From positions 3,918,669 through 3,982,668 of the forward strand of contig NC_017770.1 of NCBI RefSeq assembly GCF_000242635.2: a stretch of 64,000 nucleotides of DNA, read 5' to 3'. Positions within the stretch are counted from its first letter, which is position 1, and each line of letters begins with the position of its first letter. Source of the DNA: Solitalea canadensis DSM 3403 (GTDB lineage Bacteria > Bacteroidota > Bacteroidia > Sphingobacteriales > Sphingobacteriaceae). Under the pieces are notes generated by a model. It was given only the letters and a program-made list of their open reading frames with translations. It had not been told where the DNA came from and ran no database searches. Both the position numbers and the translations under genes were made by a program. Shown here one piece after another: positions 7,583 to 16,207 of the stretch.

Positions 7583-10500
7583 TTAAAAGTCTATGCTAAC
7601 GTGAAAAAACATACGTCTTGAAGAAGGGTAAGGAGTTACCTCCACATTGGTTGAAAAACCGGCCGAACCGAAGTTAGATACTTCAGGGTCATAACTGTCA
7701 TAATTAGTTATTGTGAAAAGGTTCGTCGCTGATACTCCTACTTTAATACCTGATACAACTCCATTGAATGCATTCTTAAGCACATTAGGAGTAAAGGTGT
7801 AGTATAGTCCAATGTCTCTCAATCTGAAGAATGAAGCATCCTGAACAAATATTCTTGATGAAACACCTACTGTACTTATTCTGTCTAATGCATCAGGAAC
7901 TCCATTGCCATTGGCATCACTATCATAATCATGACTAGTTCCTCCTAAATCATTTAAGAATTGAGAAAGGTTAATATTATCTCCTTTGTTTTTCCAGTGA
8001 AGCGTGAAGTTTAAAGATATATTTTTATAGATGGTAAAATCATTTATAAAATTCATCTGGAACTTAGGTTCAGCATTACCAAGTACGAAAACTCCATCCG
8101 AAGCCCCATCACCATCTATATCATCCAACCCTACAATCTGAGTTGGTGATTTACCCTCTTCAATACGGAAGCTACCTAATGTATTACTAAAACCACCCAC
8201 GTTAAATGCAGGAATATCCAATTCCAGCATTTTTGCTCTGTTCATCCAGTACGCCGTCCTAAAATTCCACCTGAAGTTTGGACTAGTGAAAGGAACAATA
8301 GTCAACCCTAATTCAACACCTTGATTTTGAAGCGTTCCACCATTGATAACTTTTTGAACAAAACCCGTTGAAGGTTGAACATTCTGGGTAAATATTAAGT
8401 CGAATGCACGTTTATTATAATAAGTGGCATCAAAAGAGACCCTACTTTCCCAGAAACTTAGATCAAAGCCTGTTTCAAATTCTTTCTGACGCTCCTGCTT
8501 AATTTCGTCATTACCTTGTTGAACTGAACCTTGACTATTGATTACACCGATAAGTGTACCCCCCTGGCCTCCGATATTTGAGGCTGAAAACGAAGTGAAT
8601 TTAGAACCGAATGGAGGGAAATTACCCGACTCGCCATATGCTGCACGCAATTTAAGCTGGGTGATTGAGTTAGATTTCCAGAAATCAAAGTTCTGTAAAT
8701 TAACGGCTATTGATCCCTTAGGGAATGCCTGAAACTTATTTACATCTCCGTTATCGGAAGATTTGTCAAAACGAACACCTCCGGTCACAATCACTCTGTC
8801 AGAAAAGTTTACTTCTTCTTGAATAAACAAACCCCTGTTTTTACGTGGAGCCCTGTACTGAACTGCTGTTAAAGCAGAAGCCTGATTGACGTTGGTTTGA
8901 GTACCTATCAATTTCGTTGCGACATCCAAAATCTGATTCTGGTCAAAGTTTTCGGCTGTTGCTCCTGCTGATGTTGTAAAATTCCACTTTGTATCGCTCG
9001 TAGAATAAGTGTTAACAAGCATTGCAGAGTAGTTAGTATTTAAATTGTTTGTATTTCCTTGTATGGACGCACCGTCTGTACCATTACCATTCGATTGGAA
9101 TTGCAATGAATTTGGAAATATTCCTTTTGTATAAAGGTTATAATAATCCAGCCCTCCTCTTAAAATGAGCTTAGTTGTCGAACGGTTATTCTGTTGAATA
9201 AAGGTTGTCAATGATAAGCCTCCAACAAAACGATTAACCCGCTCATTATTGGTCATTAACTCACGTGTTTGAAGTGGGTTAGATGCAGAATAAGGGTTAT
9301 TAGGAAAAATACCTGATGCATTAGGATACAGGTTGGCATATGTTGGCGTCGATGAAAGAGCTACCCCATATGAAACACTATTATTATCATTATTGGTTAA
9401 CCCACGGTCTGTAGAAGAATTAATATAATTAGTGGTTAACTGCACATTAAACCGATTGGATATCCGATGATCAACGTTTGCTCGTATTGAGTATTTTTGA
9501 TAACCGCTGTTTTGGATAATCCCCTCTTCGTTTTGGTACAATCCTGAGAGATAAAAACTAGTCTTTTCACCTCCTCCTGAGACACTCAAAGCACTTGTAG
9601 TTAAAAATCCAGTTTCTCCATACATCTCTTGCTCATAGTCATAGATTTGACCAGCTGAAGAAGCTGTTCTAAAGGCTGATTTCTGAGCATCAACAGCAGG
9701 CTGATTGGTTACATTTCCATCATCATCTACTGTTTGGAAAAAGCTTTGGATTTTATTTTCATCCCATTGTCTAACCCCCAAAAGCTTTTGAGCTTTGGCC
9801 ATTCCTAAATCTTGAGAGAAGGAAACTTTAGTTTTACCTTGCGTTCCTCGTTTAGTGGTTATAATAATAACACCTGATGAAGCTAACGCCCCATAAATAG
9901 CGGCTGCAGATGCCCCTTTAAGCACCTCCACATTTTCAATATCTCCAGGATTCAAATCGGCTATACGATTGGATGGGTTATCCTGGTTAGATGTTGCGCT
10001 ACCATTTCGAGAAGCTGCCGTCACCACATTTAACCCTCCGGAAATAGATGAGTTATCCATCATTACACCATCAACAATATACAAAGGCTGCATTCCACTA
10101 TTAATAGATGTTAAACCACGCAAACGAACAGACATCCCGCCCCCAGGGGCACCAGAAGAGGAAATAATATTAGCTCCCACTAATTTTCCGTTCAATGCCC
10201 CATCGAGCGTTTGCATAGGAGCATTCCCTGTAAGTTCCTTGGATGAAATTGTGGCTACAGCATTGGCTAGATTACTCCGTTTAACACTTGTTGCCAAACC
10301 AGTAACAACTACCTCCTCTAAACGGGCAACGTCTTCAATTAGTTTAATGTTTACTGTTTCACTTGCTGTTACAGTTTGCGGTTTGTAGCCAATTGAGACA
10401 AACTGAAGTTGCGAACCACTTGGAACATCTTTAAGTGAATATTCACCAGTGGCATCTGTGCTGGTTCCTTTTGTTGAGCCTTTTACTGTAACGGTTACGC

Positions 10501-10636
10501 CGGGAAGTGGCTCGTTTGTTCCCGCATCCGTTACCTTCCCTTTCACATTTAGTTGTGCAAATGCTAATTGGGGCGCTATTAACACCAATAAGAAAAATGA
10601 AATTAATAGCTGAGAACGTAAATGTCTTATTATCAT
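7583..10636 (-). CDS. SusC/RagA family TonB-linked outer-membrane protein (pair 1)
   Basis: A 1017-residue TonB-dependent transporter. Signal peptide (ends AFAQ), then an N-terminal carboxypeptidase-D-like domain at about 29-115 (VKGKVTDAGTNEPLPGVTV), the LEEVVVTGLA segment that leads into the plug domain, PLYIVDGVMMDN within the plug, and a long beta-barrel ending in an aromatic residue (FHVSIDF). The barrel carries Asp/Gly-rich loops (DDIDGDGASDG, SDANGNGVPDA) that could bind calcium. It works with the SusD just downstream to import an oligomer at the cost of the proton-motive force. It is more distant from the other two SusC proteins here than they are from each other. Confidence 0.95.
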   Translation of the reverse strand: MIIRHLRSQLLISFFLLVLIAPQLAFAQLNVKGKVTDAGTNEPLPGVTVTVKGSTKGTSTDATGEYSLKDVPSGSQLQFVSIGYKPQTVTASETVNIKLIEDVARLEEVVVTGLATSVKRSNLANAVATISSKELTGNAPMQTLDGALNGKLVGANIISSSGAPGGGMSVRLRGLTSINSGMQPLYIVDGVMMDNSSISGGLNVVTAASRNGSATSNQDNPSNRIADLNPGDIENVEVLKGASAAAIYGALASSGVIIITTKRGTQGKTKVSFSQDLGMAKAQKLLGVRQWDENKIQSFFQTVDDDGNVTNQPAVDAQKSAFRTASSAGQIYDYEQEMYGETGFLTTSALSVSGGGEKTSFYLSGLYQNEEGIIQNSGYQKYSIRANVDHRISNRFNVQLTTNYINSSTDRGLTNNDNNSVSYGVALSSTPTYANLYPNASGIFPNNPYSASNPLQTRELMTNNERVNRFVGGLSLTTFIQQNNRSTTKLILRGGLDYYNLYTKGIFPNSLQFQSNGNGTDGASIQGNTNNLNTNYSAMLVNTYSTSDTKWNFTTSAGATAENFDQNQILDVATKLIGTQTNVNQASALTAVQYRAPRKNRGLFIQEEVNFSDRVIVTGGVRFDKSSDNGDVNKFQAFPKGSIAVNLQNFDFWKSNSITQLKLRAAYGESGNFPPFGSKFTSFSASNIGGQGGTLIGVINSQGSVQQGNDEIKQERQKEFETGFDLSFWESRVSFDATYYNKRAFDLIFTQNVQPSTGFVQKVINGGTLQNQGVELGLTIVPFTSPNFRWNFRTAYWMNRAKMLELDIPAFNVGGFSNTLGSFRIEEGKSPTQIVGLDDIDGDGASDGVFVLGNAEPKFQMNFINDFTIYKNISLNFTLHWKNKGDNINLSQFLNDLGGTSHDYDSDANGNGVPDALDRISTVGVSSRIFVQDASFFRLRDIGLYYTFTPNVLKNAFNGVVSGIKVGVSATNLFTITNYDSYDPEVSNFGSAGFSTNVEVTPYPSSRRMFFHVSIDF

Positions 10637-10654
10637 AAGAATAATTGGTTATTT

Positions 10655-10683
10655 ATATTAAGTTACTTAAAATAACTTAATAT
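10655..10683. promoter_or_regulatory. 11-bp perfect inverted repeat upstream of SusC 1
   Basis: ATATTAAGTTA, a 7-nt spacer and TAACTTAATAT lie 19-47 bp upstream of the SusC 1 ATG. The size and symmetry fit a dimeric regulator site or a 5' UTR hairpin. There is no regulator gene adjacent to identify a partner. Confidence 0.4.
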
Positions 10684-11044
10684 TAAATAATCACAACTTA
10701 CTCATTATCAAAGATTTTACATCAGCACCTAAATCAATGCTAAAAAATGTAAATAAAGTCTGTTTTTTGACCTAATTACATTGATTTACTTGAACTTAGC
10801 ATTATCATCTTGCCTTTGTTAACAATATTGTGCAATAGTCAGTCGATTTGTCTTTTTCTTGTTGCAATTTATGATTGTCTTAAGGGTCTAAAATCTATTT
10901 AATAGTCATTAATCCAGAGGTGTTTTGTAATTACCCTTAACGTTTAAGCGCCATGGCAGAAAATTATTTAACCAGACTTCAACATCATCTACCGTTTTAA
11001 AACATTAAATTTAGATATGCGTTATTCATCATTACTAGAATGTC

Positions 11045-11062
11045 GTGATTACAAATAATCAC
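11045..11062. promoter_or_regulatory. 7-bp perfect inverted repeat before the VWA gene
   Basis: GTGATTA, spacer CAAA, TAATCAC, ending 28 bp before the ATG. Possible operator or 5' UTR hairpin; short enough to be chance. Confidence 0.3.
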
Positions 11063-11090
11063 AACCAATAGCTATTAAATTCAGACCGTT

Positions 11091-12188
11091 ATGAGAGGCT
11101 ACGCTTTTACCAAATATATTCCGGAAAATTTACCCAAGGGTGGATTTGATAACTTGCTAAAGCTATTCATTCAATTGCTAAACTATACTGCAGGAGATGC
11201 TAATGAAGCCCTTTCGTGGATGAATGAACTTGACAAGCAATATAATCTTACCAATGACGAATACGGAATTGGTGATTTTATTGAAGACCTAAAGAAACGA
11301 GGTTATTTAACGGACGACAACGAAAAAGGCGGCTTTGTAATTACAGCAAAGTCTGAACAAGTAATTAGAAGGTCGGCTCTGGAAGAGATCTTTGGAAAGC
11401 TGAAGAAATCCGGTAATGGTACCCACCAAACTAATTATTCTGGACAAGGTGATGAACCCAACGCTGAACGTCGCGAATATCAGTTCGGCGACAACCTGGA
11501 ACAGATTGACATGACTCAATCTATTCATAATGCCCAAATTAATCATGGTTTAGGTGATTTTCATTTAACAGAGCGAGATCTGGAAGTAGAAGAAATGGAT
11601 TACAAAACATTAACCTCAACTGTTTTAATGATTGATATTTCTCATTCTATGATTCTGTATGGTGAAGATCGTATTACCCCTGCCAAAAAAGTGGCAATGG
11701 CATTGGCTGAATTAATTTCAACTAAATACCCTAAAGATACCTTAGACATTGTTGTTTTTGGTAATGATGCCTGGCCAATATCGATTAAGGATTTGCCTTA
11801 CCTGCAGGTTGGCCCATATCATACAAATACTTACGCTGGCCTGGAATTAGCAGTAGATATTTTAAGAAGAAGAAAAACGCAGAATAAACAAATTTTTATG
11901 ATTACTGATGGTAAACCGACTTGCTTAAAGGAAGGCCTGAGATATTATAAAAACAGTTTTGGTCTCGACAGAAAAGTAATCAACAAAACGCTGACGATGG
12001 CAGCCCAATGTAAAAAACTAAAAATCCCTATCACCACATTTATGATAGCAAAAGACCCTTATCTTCAGGCATTTGTTAGACAGTTTACGGAGGTAAATGG
12101 CGGTAAAGCTTTTTACAGTACATTATCGGGTTTAGGAGAATACATTTTTGAGGATTATATAAAAAATAGAAGAAAAACCGTACGCTAA
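11091..12188 (+). CDS. VWA-domain protein paired with a MoxR-like ATPase
   Basis: A 365-residue cytoplasmic protein without a signal peptide. The C-terminal half is a von Willebrand A domain with an intact metal-binding site: DISHS at 182-186, a Thr in HTNTYAG and the Asp of ITDGKPT. The N-terminal 170 residues are helical, charged and not recognised. The next gene encodes a Mg-chelatase/MoxR-type AAA+ protein, and the pair resembles the BchI/BchD-like or MoxR/VWA two-part machines in which the ATPase remodels a target and the VWA protein acts as adaptor. There is no cobalt or magnesium chelatase context, so the target is unknown. Confidence 0.82.
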   Translation: MRGYAFTKYIPENLPKGGFDNLLKLFIQLLNYTAGDANEALSWMNELDKQYNLTNDEYGIGDFIEDLKKRGYLTDDNEKGGFVITAKSEQVIRRSALEEIFGKLKKSGNGTHQTNYSGQGDEPNAERREYQFGDNLEQIDMTQSIHNAQINHGLGDFHLTERDLEVEEMDYKTLTSTVLMIDISHSMILYGEDRITPAKKVAMALAELISTKYPKDTLDIVVFGNDAWPISIKDLPYLQVGPYHTNTYAGLELAVDILRRRKTQNKQIFMITDGKPTCLKEGLRYYKNSFGLDRKVINKTLTMAAQCKKLKIPITTFMIAKDPYLQAFVRQFTEVNGGKAFYSTLSGLGEYIFEDYIKNRRKTVR

Positions 12189-12260
12189 TTTGAGAATTGG
12201 GACTGAAGAATCCGAACATTTGAAGCAACATGTAACCCGAAACTCGCAATCAATAATAAC

Positions 12261-13754
12261 ATGATCAAAACATTAGGTGATTTAAAAGCATCAGGATATA
12301 AACCCAAAGGAATTAAGGACGAACTACGCGATAATTTAATTAAGCGACTTAAAAGTGGTCAGAAATCTTTTGAAGGAATTATTGGATATGATGAAACTGT
12401 AATTCCTGATTTATTTACATCTATTCTTTCCCGTCATAATATTTTACTGTTAGGCTTACGCGGACAAGCAAAAACCCGTATTGCCCGTCAGATGATTGAA
12501 TTACTGGATGAGTGGATTCCATATGTAGATGGTTCAGAATTGTATGATGATCCATTAAATCCGATCAGCTGGTTTGCCCACAATGAAATAAAAGAAAAAG
12601 GAGATGATACTCCGATTGCATGGTTACACAGAAACGAACGATACACCGAAAAGTTAGCAACACCTGATGTTACCGTAGCCGACCTTATCGGTGATGTTGA
12701 TCCAATTAAGGCAGCAGCATTAAAACTTGCTTATTCTGATGAAAGGGTTATTCATTACGGATTGATTCCACGCACTCATCGCCAAATATTTGTAATAAAT
12801 GAGTTGCCCGATTTACAGGCTCGCATACAGGTAGCACTTTTCAACATTCTTCAGGAAAAAGATATTCAGATCAGAGGATTCAAACTTCGTTTACCATTAG
12901 ACATTCAGTTTGTCTTTACGGCCAATCCTGAGGATTATACCAATCGCGGTTCGATTGTTACTCCATTAAAAGACCGTATAGAGAGCCAAATATTGACTCA
13001 TTATCCAAAAACTACGGAGATATCAAAACTAATCACTCATCAGGAGGCGCGGGTAACAAAAGACCAATCAGCCAAAATTGAGGTACCTGAACTTGCCAAG
13101 GATCTTATTGAGCAAATTGCTTTTGAAGCACGTAGCAGTGAATATGTCGACAAGAAAAGTGGTGTATCAGCTCGCTTAACTATTTCAGCTTTCGAAAACT
13201 TAATGAGTACTGCTGAACGTAGAATGTTAATTAACAATGAAGATAAAACACATATTCGTTTGGCCGACTTTATTGGGGTGATCCCGGCAATTACCGGCAA
13301 AATTGAATTGGTTTATGAAGGAGAGCAGGAAGGTCCGGCTAAAGTAACACATATTTTAATAGGTAAAGCCATTAAAGCACTTACGTCCACCTACTTACCT
13401 GACCCTGAAAAAGCTAAGAAAAGCAAAACCAATAATCAGTACGCAGCCGTAATTGACTGGTTTGGAAAAGGTAATTCACTTACAATATCGGACGGTTTGA
13501 GCAATAAGGAATATGCAGCTGTTTTACGTTCCGTTCCAGGACTGGAAGCTCTTATTAAAATCCTTTATCCAGACCTCGACGAAAGCAACCGTTTATTATT
13601 GATGGAGCTTGCATTGCATGCTTTGTCTGAACATTCATTGTTAAGCAAACATTACATGAGCAATGGTTTTGAATTCAAAGATATGTTCAGTAGCCTGTTC
13701 AATGCATCTATTGATGATGAAGATGAACATGGTTATCAGGATGACAGATATTAA
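12261..13754 (+). CDS. MoxR/Mg-chelatase-like AAA+ ATPase
   Basis: A 497-residue ATPase. Walker A is GLRGQAKT at residues 65-72 and Walker B is FVINELPDL, where Asn-Glu replaces the usual Asp-Glu pair, as in Mg-chelatase subunit I relatives. The sensor-1 Asn is in FTANPEDYTNRG. A C-terminal region of about 200 residues follows the AAA+ core and has no recognised domain. It lies 72 bp after the VWA gene on the same strand and ends at a clear terminator. The pair probably acts as an ATP-driven protein-remodelling system, as known for MoxR/VWA modules; the substrate is not evident. Confidence 0.87.
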   Translation: MIKTLGDLKASGYKPKGIKDELRDNLIKRLKSGQKSFEGIIGYDETVIPDLFTSILSRHNILLLGLRGQAKTRIARQMIELLDEWIPYVDGSELYDDPLNPISWFAHNEIKEKGDDTPIAWLHRNERYTEKLATPDVTVADLIGDVDPIKAAALKLAYSDERVIHYGLIPRTHRQIFVINELPDLQARIQVALFNILQEKDIQIRGFKLRLPLDIQFVFTANPEDYTNRGSIVTPLKDRIESQILTHYPKTTEISKLITHQEARVTKDQSAKIEVPELAKDLIEQIAFEARSSEYVDKKSGVSARLTISAFENLMSTAERRMLINNEDKTHIRLADFIGVIPAITGKIELVYEGEQEGPAKVTHILIGKAIKALTSTYLPDPEKAKKSKTNNQYAAVIDWFGKGNSLTISDGLSNKEYAAVLRSVPGLEALIKILYPDLDESNRLLLMELALHALSEHSLLSKHYMSNGFEFKDMFSSLFNASIDDEDEHGYQDDRY

Positions 13755-13795
13755 CAAAAAACCTCTCCAAGTGTACAAGGAGAGGTTTTTCTTTT
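13755..13795. terminator. Bidirectional terminator between AAA+ and GNAT genes
   Basis: A perfect 9-bp stem (AACCTCTCC/GGAGAGGTT) with a 10-nt loop, flanked by a run of A on the left and T on the right, between two convergent genes. Confidence 0.88.
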
Positions 13796-13796
13796 A

Positions 13797-14639
13797 TTAT
13801 ACTTCCAAGGTCATTTCGTATTGTCCAATTATCGATTGCAATCCTTTTTTCTTGAAAAAGCCATGGATTTCAATATCAGAAACATCAACATTAAAAATGG
13901 AAATTTCACCTTCAAACTGCTGTTGAATATGGCTTAACAATACTGAACCATACCCATTCTTTCTATAGACCGGAGCAATTGCAAATAATGCAATACGCCC
14001 ATTTTCCGGATTAAAACTTGCAAAACCTACCAGTACTTCATCAACGTAAGCTCCAATAGTTTTACGCTTACCCTCTGCCCTCTTCACTGATTCAATACTA
14101 TTTTGCCATGAAGGTTGTAGTGTAAAGAAAGCTTGTAAATGTACCCAGTCAACATTTTCTAATTCTTTGAATGACAGACCCTCAATGTTTGGAACTGATT
14201 CTACACTCCCTTTAAGGCAATCCAACTCACGCACAATTTTAAAACCTACATTTTCATAAACCTGTCTAGCATAATTATTTCCAATAATGAATTCGAGTAA
14301 ATGAGTGGTGATACCGTCATTATCGGCAAGTCTTTTTATGATGTAATGATAGATTTGCTGTGTTATACCTTTTCCCCGATGAGAGGGGATCACTCCAGTA
14401 CCTCCATTATAGACCACCTTCTTCCCGTCGATTTCATCATAAGCATTCAAAATAAACCCTACCAATTTATCGTCATCAAACATACCGACTGAATGATTAA
14501 GTGATGTTCCTTCACTTTGCATTTTATCAATCAGTTGCTGCTCGGTCAGATGAAATTTTACAATATAATCAGAGAATGATTCATTAAAAGTATCCAGAAT
14601 AGTCGTAACAGGTACATTTTCAAGGGTTCTTATTTCCAT
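13797..14639 (-). CDS. Tandem GNAT acetyltransferase-fold protein
   Basis: A 280-residue protein with two GNAT domains. The first has the acetyl-CoA loop GVIPSHRGKGITQQI near residues 82-96; the second has FAIAPVYRKNGYGSVLL near 220-236. Both loops keep the R/Q-x-x-G-x-G/A pattern, so both could bind acetyl-CoA, although in double-GNAT enzymes often only one domain is catalytic. The substrate is unknown. It is a single gene ending at a shared terminator and is divergent from the metallophosphoesterase. Confidence 0.85.
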   Translation of the reverse strand: MEIRTLENVPVTTILDTFNESFSDYIVKFHLTEQQLIDKMQSEGTSLNHSVGMFDDDKLVGFILNAYDEIDGKKVVYNGGTGVIPSHRGKGITQQIYHYIIKRLADNDGITTHLLEFIIGNNYARQVYENVGFKIVRELDCLKGSVESVPNIEGLSFKELENVDWVHLQAFFTLQPSWQNSIESVKRAEGKRKTIGAYVDEVLVGFASFNPENGRIALFAIAPVYRKNGYGSVLLSHIQQQFEGEISIFNVDVSDIEIHGFFKKKGLQSIIGQYEMTLEV

Positions 14640-14843
14640 AAGTGTTAATTGATTGAACCAGCAAGATAATATGGTTCATAGACTAATATGGCTTATTTTA
14701 TGTAAAATTCTTGTAAGAAGTATATATACTTTAAATGTCAAAATTATGCTGGAGTAGAACTTTTTAACTTTCACAATTGTACATTTATAGCTTGTGTTTT
14801 TTTAACGATTAATGTTCCATTTGGAACTGACTTAAATAATAGT

Positions 14844-16127
14844 ATGAATTCAGGACGAATTATTTTTTTAATTGTATTTAACTTAATAATAATTGGTGCC
14901 GATCTGTATGTTTTTCAGGCATTCAAGGCCATGTTAAAAGGCAGATCGACTCAAAAGCAAAAGTTTTTACATTATTTATATTGGATTATCAGTATAACCT
15001 TTTTCATTGCTGCCGGCATTAGTATTTTCTTTAATGTACCACGTACATTCCGAACAGTTGCAATGGTTGGCTTTATATTAATCAACTTCTCTAAGCTATT
15101 TGCTCTTCCTTTTATTCTTTCTGATGATCTACGACGCGTTTTTATTTGGATTAAGCGTAAATTTCAAAGAGAAAGACTCCCAGCAGAGCAAGAAGCCACT
15201 CTTGTGGAGACTTCGCAGGAATCGAGTCCAACTAAAATTTCACGTTCTGAATTTTTAAGTAAAGCGGGGATTATTGCTGCTTCTATTCCTTTTGCGACGA
15301 TGACCTTTGGAATTATTGAGGGCGTATATGACTACAGAATTAAACGCGTAAAACTTAAACTCCCTAATCTTCCAAAGTCATTTGAAGGATTAAAAATCGC
15401 ACAGATATCAGATATTCACTCCGGTAGCTTTTACAACAAAAGAGCTGTTCAAGGTGGTATAGATATGCTCCTGGCCGAAAAGCCTGACATGGTATTTTTT
15501 ACAGGTGATTTAGTTAACGACGAAACACCGGAAGTAAAAGACTATGTTGATATTTTCAATAAAGTTAAAGCTCCATTGGGTGTTTATTCAACCCTAGGAA
15601 ATCATGATTATGGCGACTATAAACAATGGCCTTCCGCTCAGGCGAAAAAACAAAATCTTGAGGACCTTAAGAATGTCCACCGCAAAAACTTTGGATGGGA
15701 TTTATTAATGAATGAAAACCGCATAATTGAGCAAGGTGGAGATAAAATAGCGATTGTTGGAATTGAAAACTGGGGCAAGGGGCGTTTCCCTAAATATGGA
15801 CGCATGGATTTAGCAACCCAGGGAACCGAAGATGCCGCTGTTAAACTTTTGCTCTCGCACGATCCAAGCCACTGGCGCATGCAGGTTTTACCAGAATACA
15901 AAGACATTGATGCAATGTTCTCAGGCCATACACATGGAATGCAATTTGGCGTACGTTTAGGTAATTTCCAATGGAGTCCAGTGCAATACATGTATCCGGA
16001 ATGGGCCGGCTTATACCAGGATGGCCAACAGCAGCTATATGTAAATGTTGGTTATGGTTTCTTAGGATATCCTGGTCGCGTGGGTATTTATCCTGAGATT
16101 TCTATTTTTGAGTTAACCAGAGGTTAA
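14844..16127 (+). CDS. Membrane-anchored calcineurin-like metallophosphoesterase
   Basis: A 427-residue protein with three predicted N-terminal transmembrane helices (about 5-28, 43-63, 72-92), a charged linker, another hydrophobic segment (138-158) and a C-terminal phosphoesterase domain. The metal ligands are all visible: Asp190 and His192 (SDIHSG), Asp222 (GDLVND), Asn253 and His254 (GNHDYG), then SHD and GHTHG. This layout matches the YkuE/YaeI-type phosphodiesterases, some of which cleave lipid A precursors or lipid head groups; the substrate here is not known. The domain faces the periplasm if the hydrophobic segment before it spans the membrane. Confidence 0.88.
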   Translation: MNSGRIIFLIVFNLIIIGADLYVFQAFKAMLKGRSTQKQKFLHYLYWIISITFFIAAGISIFFNVPRTFRTVAMVGFILINFSKLFALPFILSDDLRRVFIWIKRKFQRERLPAEQEATLVETSQESSPTKISRSEFLSKAGIIAASIPFATMTFGIIEGVYDYRIKRVKLKLPNLPKSFEGLKIAQISDIHSGSFYNKRAVQGGIDMLLAEKPDMVFFTGDLVNDETPEVKDYVDIFNKVKAPLGVYSTLGNHDYGDYKQWPSAQAKKQNLEDLKNVHRKNFGWDLLMNENRIIEQGGDKIAIVGIENWGKGRFPKYGRMDLATQGTEDAAVKLLLSHDPSHWRMQVLPEYKDIDAMFSGHTHGMQFGVRLGNFQWSPVQYMYPEWAGLYQDGQQQLYVNVGYGFLGYPGRVGIYPEISIFELTRG

Positions 16128-16138
16128 GATACAAGGAA

Positions 16139-16190
16139 GAACAAAGAGAAAAGACTACTACGTTTCATCTTTAATCTTTTCTCCTTGTTC
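16139..16190. repeat. Imperfect inverted repeat after the metallophosphoesterase gene
   Basis: GAACAAAGAGAAAAG at 16139-16153 pairs with CTTTTCTCCTTGTTC at 16176-16190, 14 of 15 bp, with a 22-nt centre. The purine-rich AAAGAACAAGGAG theme recurs in intergenic repeats of this lineage. It may terminate the upstream gene or belong to a REP-like family. Confidence 0.5.
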
Positions 16191-16207
16191 TTTGCTCTCA
16201 ATCTCAT

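Larger units (their letters stand above)
10637..11090. other. Divergent intergenic region, 454 bp, with two perfect inverted repeats
   Basis: No ORF, RNA gene or repeat family was seen in the spacer between SusC 1 and the VWA gene. It holds an 11-bp perfect inverted repeat next to the SusC start (10655-10683) and a 7-bp one before the VWA start (11045-11062). The sequence AATAATCACAAC occurs near both ends. No convincing TTTG/TAnnTTTG promoter was found for either gene. Confidence 0.6.

Noticed and set aside
8098-8112. EF-hand-like Asp/Gly loops in SusC 1
   Set aside because: Asp-rich loops such as DGDG are frequent in SusC barrels and known in calcium-binding SusC/SusD systems, so they are not a novel feature here.
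9969-10388. 139-codon plus-strand ORF inside SusC 1
   Set aside because: It lies fully within the SusC coding region, has no signal or family, and the SusC frame is clearly the coding one.
14814-14827. GTTCCA/TGGAAC inverted repeat before the metallophosphoesterase
   Set aside because: Only 6 bp with a 2-nt spacer; expected by chance in a spacer of this size.
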